A stretch of DNA of 5,564 nt from positions 1 through 5,564 of the forward strand of contig JAURIP010000113.1 in assembly GCA_030832695.1 (NCBI GenBank), given 5' to 3'. Each line of letters begins with the position of its first letter. The first letter of the stretch is position 1. The notes beneath the pieces are model-generated. The model was not told where the DNA came from and did no database searches. It worked only from the letters and a program-made list of their open reading frames with translations. A program made the position numbers and the translations under genes. The stretch comes from Sediminibacterium sp. Lineage in GTDB: Bacteria; Bacteroidota; Bacteroidia; Chitinophagales; Chitinophagaceae. Shown piece by piece: positions 1 to 5,067 of this stretch.

Positions 1-50
1 AGAATTATAAAAAAAACGGCATTTTTGATACGAATATCCTTGATAGCCAA

Positions 51-58
51 TATTTTTG
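51..58 (+). promoter_or_regulatory. Candidate Bacteroidota -7 promoter box upstream of oxidase subunit III
   Basis: TATTTTTG matches the Bacteroidota -7 consensus TAnnTTTG and lies 20 bases before the subunit III ATG. A TTTG at 24-27 could serve as the -33 element, but the 23-base spacing is slightly longer than the usual 19-21. Bases 1-69 also read openly in the subunit III frame to a TAG at 67-69, with no recognisable protein similarity, so I treat them as non-coding. If an upstream gene does end there, this box would lie inside it and the gene could simply be part of a longer oxidase operon. Confidence 0.4.
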
Positions 59-78
59 CACTGAAATAGAAATTGAAC

Positions 79-765
79 ATGTCAACAACAACAACCGCTT
101 CGCCAAATGAAGCAAAATTGTGGGGAGGAGGAAAGAGTCCTTTTAACCTTGAGTACGGAAAAGTAATGATGTGGTACTTTTTAATGAGTGACGCATTTAC
201 TTTTGGCGCCTTTTTGATTTCTTATGGTACAGTCCGTTTTTCAACGAACGGATGGCCTGATTCAAATCAAGTGTTCCGTAGTTTTCCATTTGCGCCAGAA
301 GGAGTACATGCACCATTGGTGTTTGTAAGTATCATGACTTTTATATTAATTGTGAGTTCGGTCACCATGGTGTTAGCGGTGCATGCTGGACATAATATGG
401 ATAAAAAAGGGGTGGTTCGCAATATGATTTTAACCATCATTGGGGGTATTGCATTTTTAAGCTGTCAAGCTTGGGAGTGGAACCATTTATTCCATGAAGG
501 TGCTTGGTGGGGTGCTAATCCATTCTTAAATGCAGATGGTACCGCAAGTTCAACCAACTTCACTAATTTCTTTTTTACGATTACAGGCTTCCATGGCTTC
601 CACGTATTTAGTGGGGTGCTGATTAATATTATTATGTTGATCATGACTTTGTTAGATAAGTTTGAACAAAGAGGACATTACTTAATGATTGAAAAAGCAG
701 GATTGTATTGGCACTTTGTAGATTTAGTTTGGGTATTTGTATTTACCATATTTTATTTATTGTAA
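79..765 (+). CDS. Cytochrome c oxidase (haem-copper oxidase) subunit III
   Basis: Integral membrane subunit III of an aerobic cytochrome c oxidase. It stabilises the proton-pumping catalytic subunit I and has no metal centre of its own. The 228-residue product has about five membrane helices (roughly 29-50, 79-101, 116-132, 162-190, 209-227), the short bacterial form that lacks the first two helices of mitochondrial subunit III. Family marks include QAWEW (130-134), GFHGFH (170-175) and YWHFVDLVWVFVF near the C terminus. I chose the ATG at 79. A TTG at 73 is in frame, two codons earlier, but ATG is more likely, and a stop at 67-69 rules out anything further upstream. Helix 1 carries 'LMSDAF' where mitochondrial and many bacterial homologues have 'SE', so Asp38 replaces the usual Glu. 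In Bacteroidota two subunit III genes often lie in tandem, and this could be the second. Subunit IV follows 80 bases later. Family assignment is very secure; the oxidase subtype (caa3-like) is inferred. Confidence 0.95.
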   Translation: MSTTTTASPNEAKLWGGGKSPFNLEYGKVMMWYFLMSDAFTFGAFLISYGTVRFSTNGWPDSNQVFRSFPFAPEGVHAPLVFVSIMTFILIVSSVTMVLAVHAGHNMDKKGVVRNMILTIIGGIAFLSCQAWEWNHLFHEGAWWGANPFLNADGTASSTNFTNFFFTITGFHGFHVFSGVLINIIMLIMTLLDKFEQRGHYLMIEKAGLYWHFVDLVWVFVFTIFYLL

Positions 766-845
766 AACAATTACTAGTAAGTGATCGGTATCGGCTTAGC
801 TTACATGGGTTTAAAATAAACATAATTATAAATTAAGATTTTTAT

Positions 846-1334
846 ATGTCACATTCACACAAGGCAGACGCTAATCATGAAGCAAACAATGCTGCTGCAA
901 TGGCTGAAATTAAAAAAGTAACCATCCTATTGTCGGTATTAACTGTCATTGAATTAATACTAGGGTTTTGGATGATAGGCATTAGTAGCGCAGCACTCCG
1001 CTTAGCTATCAAGGGGGTGATTATTATTTTAATGATGTCAAAAGCATTTTATATTGTTGCTTACTTTATGCACTTAAAGCATGAGGTAAAAAACATGATC
1101 ATGACCATTATAGTGCCATTATCATTGTTTGTTTGGTTTATTGCAGCTTTTTTATGGGATGGCAGCTCATTCAAAAATCTTCGTAATACCTATAACCCTT
1201 ATTTTAAAGAACAAGCTACTATTAAGGTGGAGAAAAAGGAAGCTGAACATGAGGCGGTAAAGCATGAGGCGGTAAAGCATAAGTCTGGCGCAGGGGAAGT
1301 AAAGAAAAAACCTGCTGATGAAAAGTACTATTAA
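846..1334 (+). CDS. Cytochrome c oxidase subunit IV (bacterial COX4_pro type) with a long charged tail
   Basis: Small membrane subunit of the same haem-copper oxidase, of the prokaryotic subunit IV type (CtaF/CyoD-like), which helps assemble or stabilise the complex. Three membrane helices are visible at about 25-45, 52-76 and 83-104. The second ends in the family signature YFMHLKHE (73-80), and the third carries 'PLSLFVWFIAAFLWDG'. The 162-residue product is longer than the roughly 100-120 residues usual for the family. The excess is a hydrophilic C-terminal tail (about 107-162) rich in Lys, Glu and His, with HEAVK twice in tandem, plus a His-containing N terminus (MSHSHKADANHE). The ATG at 846 gives a sensible short cytoplasmic N terminus. 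It lies 80 bases after subunit III, fitting one transcript. Function is secure; the role of the tail is unknown. Confidence 0.92.
   Translation: MSHSHKADANHEANNAAAMAEIKKVTILLSVLTVIELILGFWMIGISSAALRLAIKGVIIILMMSKAFYIVAYFMHLKHEVKNMIMTIIVPLSLFVWFIAAFLWDGSSFKNLRNTYNPYFKEQATIKVEKKEAEHEAVKHEAVKHKSGAGEVKKKPADEKYY
1248..1277 (+). repeat. Tandem 15-bp duplication in the subunit IV tail
   Basis: The 15-base unit CATGAGGCGGTAAAG occurs twice without mismatch and is followed by a further CAT. It encodes HEAVK-HEAVK-H in the charged C-terminal tail of oxidase subunit IV. Perfect identity suggests a recent slippage duplication, so copy number may vary between strains. It keeps the reading frame. Confidence 0.9.
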
Positions 1335-1407
1335 TCCAATGGAAATTGTCGGATACTGGGCTAATAAAGTGTTATTTGTGAGAAGGTATTGGCTTGAATA
1401 ATTTTTT

Positions 1408-1602
1408 ATGAAAAAAAGATACGAACATCAACTAAAAAGAGAGGATCAGATTAAGGCAGGGGTATACGATGGTAGATACAAAGTAAAGGTTGTCCCCAAT
1501 AAAAAAAAGAAACTATCCAAAGAAGGTGCTCGAGGGCCCTTCTCAAAAAATACCAAGCCATCCTTCTCCAAGGATGGTTTTTCTTTGAAGTCTAATTCAT
1601 AA
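1408..1602 (+). CDS. Small lysine-rich protein of unknown function
   Basis: A 64-residue basic, hydrophilic protein with no membrane segment or signal peptide. I do not recognise its family. It starts MKKRYEHQLKRED, has a central 'AGVYDGRYKVKVVP' that could be a short folded strand pair, and then a Lys/Ser-rich tail with two similar stretches, 'PFSKN' and 'SFSKDGFS'. It is very basic, so nucleic-acid or ribosome binding is possible, but this is only a guess. It starts 73 bases after subunit IV and ends 21 bases before SCO. Its last 16 codons overlap a terminator-like hairpin, and its TAA stop is part of the promoter box for the next gene. That overlap is unusual and is also the main argument against it being real. 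A protein-like, low-bias sequence up to residue 30 argues for it. Confidence 0.5.
   Translation: MKKRYEHQLKREDQIKAGVYDGRYKVKVVPNKKKKLSKEGARGPFSKNTKPSFSKDGFSLKSNS
1555..1586 (+). terminator. Intrinsic-terminator-like hairpin after the oxidase structural genes
   Basis: CCATCCTT (1558-1565) and AAGGATGG (1570-1577) form a perfect 8-bp stem around the loop CTCC. Pairing AAG (1555-1557) with TTT (1578-1580), including one G-U, extends it to 11 bp. The right arm runs into the T-rich tract TTTTTCTTT. This is a textbook rho-independent terminator for the + strand. It sits inside the 3' end of the small lysine-rich reading frame and just before the SCO promoter box, so it probably ends the subunit III/IV transcript or attenuates read-through into SCO. 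Confidence 0.75.
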
Positions 1603-1607
1603 CTTTG
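1600..1607 (+). promoter_or_regulatory. Bacteroidota -7 promoter box for the SCO gene
   Basis: TAACTTTG, followed by CA, is a full match to TAnnTTTG and lies 16 bases before the SCO ATG at 1624. Transcription would start close to 1614, giving a very short leader. No clean TTTG is found 19-21 bases upstream; that place is taken by the terminator T-tract, and the nearest TTTG (1584-1587) is only 12 bases away. The TAA of the box is also the stop codon of the small lysine-rich frame. Its position directly behind a terminator supports a real promoter. Confidence 0.55.
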
Positions 1608-1623
1608 CATTAATAAAAAAATA

Positions 1624-2442
1624 ATGTCTAAAAAATCGATCTACGGTTTATTCATCGCTTTAGCGGTTCCTATTTTCTGTTATTTGTGGTTAAAGTCCGC
1701 AAGTAAAACAGCAGTGACCATGCCCAGGCATTATTTATTGGACACGGTGATGGAGTCGGTGGTGGATGGTAAACAAATATCAGATTCAATTTGGCATACG
1801 ACTAAAAATATTCGCTTGGTGAATCAATCAGGCGATTCGGTGAACTTATATGACCAACAAGGTAAAATTATCATTTTAGATTTATTTTTTACTAGCTGTG
1901 GTAGTATCTGTCCAAAGCTGACGAATAATATGAGTAAACTACAGCAGTCCTTTTCAAGGGGTGGAGATGTTCGAAAAAAATTAGATACTTCCATCGTTCA
2001 TTTTATGTCTATTACGGTGGATCCATTGAGAGATAGTGCTTCAGTATTGCGCGAATACGCTAATAAAATGGGGGTGATATCAGATAATTGGTGGTTGCTT
2101 ACAGGTAATCGCGATTCCATATACAAATTTGCATTTGAGGAATTAAAAATAGATAAATTTAGCAACGAACCTATTACCCCCGACTTTGTACATACCAGCC
2201 GTTTTATATTGATTGATAAAAAAATGCAAATTCGTGGATACTATTATGGCTTAGATTCCACTTCTATTTTAAAGATGGCGAAGGATGTAGGATACTTAAT
2301 GTTGGAAAAAGATAAAAAGAAAAAAAGTAAAGTATTCCAGGACATTATTGACTTAAGCTGGTTGTGGTTAGTGATTGCGGTGATGGTGACTGGCTTTGTT
2401 TATTATTTTAATTCCAAATTTAATAAGCAAACAAAAAACTAG
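1624..2442 (+). CDS. SCO1/SenC-family copper chaperone for cytochrome c oxidase
   Basis: Membrane-anchored, thioredoxin-fold protein of the SCO1/SenC/PrrC family, which delivers copper to, or reduces the cysteines of, the CuA centre of oxidase subunit II on the outer face of the inner membrane. The 272-residue product has an N-terminal membrane anchor (about 6-23), then the thioredoxin-like domain. The copper ligands are all present: Cys92 and Cys96 in 'TSCGSICPKL' (CxxxCP) and His190 in 'DFVHTSRF'. Other family features are 'IIILDLFFTSC', 'FMSITVDPLRDS' and 'WWLLTG'. A second hydrophobic helix near the C terminus (about 244-262, 'LSWLWLVIAVMVTGF') is not part of the classical single-anchor SCO layout. 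It would put both ends in the cytoplasm with the copper domain outside. The ATG at 1624 is directly preceded by a promoter box and an A-rich leader. Placement behind oxidase subunits and before DUF420 fits an oxidase-assembly role. Confidence 0.93.
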   Translation: MSKKSIYGLFIALAVPIFCYLWLKSASKTAVTMPRHYLLDTVMESVVDGKQISDSIWHTTKNIRLVNQSGDSVNLYDQQGKIIILDLFFTSCGSICPKLTNNMSKLQQSFSRGGDVRKKLDTSIVHFMSITVDPLRDSASVLREYANKMGVISDNWWLLTGNRDSIYKFAFEELKIDKFSNEPITPDFVHTSRFILIDKKMQIRGYYYGLDSTSILKMAKDVGYLMLEKDKKKKSKVFQDIIDLSWLWLVIAVMVTGFVYYFNSKFNKQTKN

Positions 2443-2447
2443 TGATG

Positions 2448-2455
2448 TAATTTTG
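2448..2455 (+). promoter_or_regulatory. Weak candidate -7 box upstream of the 36-residue protein and DUF420 gene
   Basis: TAATTTTG fits TAnnTTTG and begins 6 bases after the SCO stop, 37 bases before the ATG of the small membrane protein. No TTTG lies at the expected -33 distance, and the motif is likely to occur by chance in such AT-rich DNA. Read-through from the SCO promoter would also explain expression of these genes. Confidence 0.25.
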
Positions 2456-2491
2456 AGATGAGTTTATTTAATAGCAGTAAAATTTGGAATA

Positions 2492-2602
2492 ATGAATTGG
2501 AACGAATTTAAATCAAAGTATAAAAATGAAATTAGGGTGGGGATTATTGTGTTTATATCAATGATGCTTATACGTTTGGTTAAAAGCATTTTAAATAAAT
2601 AG
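2492..2602 (+). CDS. 36-residue single-span membrane protein, unknown
   Basis: A short frame between SCO and DUF420 encodes 36 residues: a polar start (MNWNEFKSKYKNEIR), one hydrophobic span (about 16-30, 'VGIIVFISMMLIRLV'), and a short basic end (KSILNK, then TAG). The layout resembles small accessory or assembly subunits found near respiratory oxidase genes, but I cannot name a family. It starts 49 bases after the SCO stop and ends 39 bases before the DUF420 start, filling an otherwise unexplained 199-base gap in a compact operon. The AAT-AATG context has no Shine-Dalgarno sequence, which is normal for Bacteroidota. Its small size leaves a real chance that it is spurious. Confidence 0.45.
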   Translation: MNWNEFKSKYKNEIRVGIIVFISMMLIRLVKSILNK

Positions 2603-2641
2603 ACCAATATAAAATTTAAGTATAATAAAAATTATAGAATT

Positions 2642-3226
2642 ATGTTAGCACCGGTGATCAAAAAAAATGACAAACAAGCAAACACGGTCATAATTGTATT
2701 GTCTTTAGTGGTTTTTATTGCAGTTACTTTTTTAAGCAAGTTTAGCTTACAAGTTGAATTGCCATTTGATAAACATATTTTTGCTACCATGAATGCGGTT
2801 ATTAATAGTATAGTAGCTATTGTGCTTGTATATGCTTTAGTTGCAGTTAAACAGAAGAAGTACCAACTGCATAAAAACTTAATGCTTACCGCACTAGTGC
2901 TTTCTGCTTTATTTTTGGTTACCTACATTGCACATCACTTATTAGCAGGTGAAGCTAAATATGGCGATACTAATCTTGATGGTATTGTTTCTGATGCTGA
3001 AAAAGCGATAGTAGGCAATGTGCGCCCTTTCTATCTAATACTTTTAACAACACATATTGTTTTAGCCGCAGTGATTCTACCATTTATTTTATTCACTACT
3101 TATCGTGCATTGACAGGGGAGTTTGAAGCGCATAAAAAGATGGCAAAACGTACCTGGCCTTTGTGGTTTTATGTAGCTGTAACAGGCCCCTTGGTATATA
3201 TGATGATAAAGCCTTACTATAATTAA
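2642..3226 (+). CDS. DUF420 (CtaM/YozB-like) membrane protein, oxidase maturation
   Basis: A 194-residue protein with about five membrane helices (16-32, 47-69, 79-101, 127-152, 172-190) that fits the DUF420 family. Characterised members (CtaM, YozB) are required for activity or maturation of haem-copper oxidases in Firmicutes. Transfer of that role to this protein is inference, supported by its place behind SCO and oxidase subunits. Family-like histidines lie at His77 ('QLHKNL'), His98-His99 ('YIAHHLL'), His138 ('TTHIVLA') and His164 ('EAHKKMAKRTWPLW'), and could bind haem or metal. By the positive-inside rule the basic segments at 70-78 and 160-170 are cytoplasmic and the 102-126 loop is periplasmic. 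That loop holds a complete EF-hand-type calcium loop (residues 109-120). The ATG at 2642 gives a typical basic N terminus before helix 1. The AraC-type regulator begins 8 bases after the stop. Confidence 0.88.
   Translation: MLAPVIKKNDKQANTVIIVLSLVVFIAVTFLSKFSLQVELPFDKHIFATMNAVINSIVAIVLVYALVAVKQKKYQLHKNLMLTALVLSALFLVTYIAHHLLAGEAKYGDTNLDGIVSDAEKAIVGNVRPFYLILLTTHIVLAAVILPFILFTTYRALTGEFEAHKKMAKRTWPLWFYVAVTGPLVYMMIKPYYN
2966..3001 (+). other. EF-hand-type calcium-binding loop within the DUF420 protein
   Basis: Codons for residues 109-120 read DTNLDGIVSDAE, a full match to the 12-residue EF-hand loop: Asp at position 1, Asn at 3, Asp at 5, Gly at 6, a hydrophobic residue at 8, Ser at 9, Glu at 12. 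It lies in the loop between membrane helices 3 and 4, predicted to face the periplasm. Flanking helices are short, so it may act as a single dockerin-like site. Calcium binding is predicted from the motif only. Confidence 0.6.
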
Positions 3227-3234
3227 ATCAAGAA

Positions 3235-4419
3235 ATGGGCGATTTAATATTTATTGGAAGCGTTTTTTGTGCTTTAATAAGCGCTTATATTCTTCTTTTT
3301 AAAAAGAATATAGCACATCTTTTTTCTGATCAAATATTAGCTTTTTTATTTTTATGTTATAGTTATTGCACTATTGGGTATTTGTTAATATCATCTGGCT
3401 GGCTAATACATTTCCCTTTTTTATACCGCACTTCTGCACCCATAAATTATTTAATTCCCCCACTTGCATACTTGTATGTAAAATCAGTTTTAAACAACAA
3501 AAACAAATGGCAGTGGGTTGACGCGCTTCATTTAATTCCCTTCATATTAATATCTATTAATTATATCCCATTATTTACAATGAGCATTGAAAATAAAAAT
3601 GCTATAGTAAAAATGGTAATAGATAATTATACTAATAATTATAATATACAAGATGGTTATTTGTCAGAAAATATACAATTTCTAAGACCAATACAAAGTC
3701 TCATTTATATTTTATTGCAGTGGAAGTTAATATACACTTTTAAAAAAAATAATAAAAGTGAAATATTTCAAGAACATACAGCGACCGTATTGACTTGGTT
3801 AAAAAAATTTACAATTGCAATTACATTTACGATCTTGACATTTTTAATTTTCGTCATAGGCGTCATCTACTCTTTAGGTACAAAACAATATATAAATGAT
3901 ATTGTATTTTATTCTTCCATACCAGTTGCAATAAGTTTATTTTATTTAAGTAGCTATTTAATTATTAATTCAAATGTATTTTTAGGACTTCCTTATATCG
4001 AGTACAACAAAAACAATATTAAAGTAGAATTTTTAGATAAAGTAAAATATGAAGCAGAAATTGAAGCCATTGAAAATCTCATTATCTATGAAAAACCATA
4101 TTTAAAGCAAGGGTTTTCAATCAATGAGCTTTCTTTAAAATTAGGTTTGCCAGCAAAATTGGTATCCTTTTTAATCAATAGTCACTTTGACAAAAATTTT
4201 AATGACTTTATCAATTCCTATCGAGTTTCATATGTGGTTGATTCCATAAAGGCTGGGAACCTAAATAATTATACTTTATATGCTTTAGCAACGCAGGCTG
4301 GATTTTCAAACAAAACTAGTTTTGTAAATGCCTTCAAAAAGTTACATAATACGACTCCATCTCAATTTATTGCAAACATTGAATCAGAAATTACAGAGAA
4401 TAGGCAGCCAATTTCATAG
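3235..4419 (+). CDS. AraC-family transcriptional regulator with a seven-helix membrane domain
   Basis: A 394-residue membrane-bound regulator of a type common in Bacteroidota. About seven hydrophobic helices (3-22, 34-56, 68-83, 96-115, 151-168, 190-213, 224-246) form the N-terminal half, followed by a linker and a C-terminal AraC/XylS double helix-turn-helix (about 286-380). The first HTH is in 'FSINELSLKLGLPAKLVSFL', and the second carries the family signature 'LATQAGFSNKTSFVNAFKK', then 'NTTPSQF'. An odd number of helices places the HTH in the cytoplasm if the N terminus is outside. The ligand is unknown; there is no periplasmic domain large enough to be an obvious sensor, so a membrane or hydrophobic signal is possible. 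Helix 2 has a Cys-x3-Cys pair (41, 45). It starts 8 bases after the DUF420 stop, so co-transcription is likely, though the target genes are unknown. The membrane half is very AT-rich, locally under 20% GC. Confidence 0.88.
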   Translation: MGDLIFIGSVFCALISAYILLFKKNIAHLFSDQILAFLFLCYSYCTIGYLLISSGWLIHFPFLYRTSAPINYLIPPLAYLYVKSVLNNKNKWQWVDALHLIPFILISINYIPLFTMSIENKNAIVKMVIDNYTNNYNIQDGYLSENIQFLRPIQSLIYILLQWKLIYTFKKNNKSEIFQEHTATVLTWLKKFTIAITFTILTFLIFVIGVIYSLGTKQYINDIVFYSSIPVAISLFYLSSYLIINSNVFLGLPYIEYNKNNIKVEFLDKVKYEAEIEAIENLIIYEKPYLKQGFSINELSLKLGLPAKLVSFLINSHFDKNFNDFINSYRVSYVVDSIKAGNLNNYTLYALATQAGFSNKTSFVNAFKKLHNTTPSQFIANIESEITENRQPIS

Positions 4420-4488
4420 AAATTAGCAACTTTTCTGAATTATTGCCTTTGTTATTACTACCTACATCCGTTTATATATCTTATTTCA

Positions 4489-4521
4489 CCAATTTTGATA
4501 TACTAGCTCATTATTAATTGG
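4489..4521 (+). promoter_or_regulatory. Possible promoter/operator region upstream of the surface-protein pair
   Basis: The 114-base gap after the AraC-type gene holds a near -7 box, CAATTTTG (4490-4497, one mismatch to TAnnTTTG), 36 bases before the next ATG. It overlaps the left arm of an inverted repeat, CCAATT (4489-4494) with AATTGG (4516-4521), separated by 21 bases. This could be an operator, but such short AT-rich repeats are common by chance. No convincing terminator follows the AraC-type gene. Confidence 0.25.
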
Positions 4522-4533
4522 CTGTATATATAC

Positions 4534-5043
4534 ATGAATAATAGAATATGTTGGTTATTTATACTTGCCCTATTTCCTGCATATTTACGCGCCCAATCCA
4601 TCACCCCCAATACCCTAAATAATGGGGGCGGTTCAGTATCAATTATGGACTGGAATATGGGGGAATCTGTTTCAATCGCCAATTTTTCTACCCCCAACTA
4701 CTTTTTAAATACTGGGGTATTACAACCTATGACGAGTATTGTCACTGCCATAAATGAATATGGTCCAGCAGTATATGGCAATCAAATTATGATTGGTCCT
4801 AATCCAACGACAAACCTTGTCCATTTTAAAGGAAACTTTACCCAAGCCGGTAAGTTATCCATACAGGTCATCGATGCTAAATCATCGGTGATACTTACCC
4901 ATGAAGCTGGAACTATCATCAGTAGTTATGAAAAGGACATTTTCATGGACAGTTACCCTTCTGGGATTTTTTATATAAAAGTATTTTTTAAGCCTACCAA
5001 AGGCTTAGCTAAAACAGGCATTTATAAAATCATAAAATTATAA
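4534..5043 (+). CDS. Small secreted protein with T9SS type A C-terminal sorting domain
   Basis: A 169-residue exported protein. It has a signal peptide (1-20, hydrophobic 'CWLFILALFPAYLRA', likely cleaved before Gln21). A short beta-rich segment follows (about 21-66), with 'NNGGGSVSI', 'WNMGESVSI' and 'LNTGVLQP'. This pattern recurs in small Bacteroidota secreted proteins with no known function. Residues about 82-169 look like a type A sorting domain for the type IX secretion system: 'IGPNPTTNLVHFKG', 'SIQVIDAKSSVI', 'SYPSGIFYIKV' and the terminal 'GIYKIIKL'. It would therefore be carried across the outer membrane and attached to the surface or released. With almost all of the mature protein being the short N-terminal segment plus the sorting domain, no enzyme domain is present. 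The partial surface-protein gene follows 24 bases later, suggesting a two-gene unit. Confidence 0.82.
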   Translation: MNNRICWLFILALFPAYLRAQSITPNTLNNGGGSVSIMDWNMGESVSIANFSTPNYFLNTGVLQPMTSIVTAINEYGPAVYGNQIMIGPNPTTNLVHFKGNFTQAGKLSIQVIDAKSSVILTHEAGTIISSYEKDIFMDSYPSGIFYIKVFFKPTKGLAKTGIYKIIKL

Positions 5044-5067
5044 TAGATCAATTCTAATTAAGCACCT

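Noticed and set aside
1..69. Possible 3' end of an upstream gene (open frame to TAG at 67-69, and a second open frame running to a TGA at about 108-110)
   Set aside because: Neither short translation resembles the C terminus of an oxidase subunit or other family I know, and a promoter-like box lies within it.
73..78. TTG start two codons upstream of the subunit III ATG
   Set aside because: ATG at 79 is the stronger start, is just downstream, and gives the normal N terminus; the TTG adds only two residues.
781..819. GTG-started 12-residue frame (IGIGLAYMGLK) between subunits III and IV
   Set aside because: Too short, preceded directly by stops and with no supporting context; probably chance.
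1339..1401. 20-residue frame MEIVGYWANKVLFVRRYWLE between subunit IV and the lysine-rich gene
   Set aside because: It fills the gap neatly but has no recognisable features and this length is expected by chance; only conservation would rescue it.
1533..1543. Palindrome AGGGCCCT and a weak AGAAGG/CCTTCT stem just before the terminator hairpin
   Set aside because: Short with a long loop and no T-tract; likely incidental, though it might add to RNA folding near the real hairpin.
2458..2511. 17-residue frame starting MSLFNSSKIW, overlapping the 36-residue gene
   Set aside because: Very short, no hydrophobic or other pattern, and it conflicts with the better-looking membrane frame at 2492.
4406..4523. 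8-bp inverted repeat AGCCAATT / AATTGGCT flanking the gap after the regulator gene
   Set aside because: Arms are short, about 100 bases apart and one lies in coding sequence; no target-site duplication or transposase, so no mobile element is implied.
4503..4697. Minus-strand frame of 64 residues
   Set aside because: Antisense shadow of the T9SS-domain protein; its start lies within that gene and its sequence has no protein-like features.
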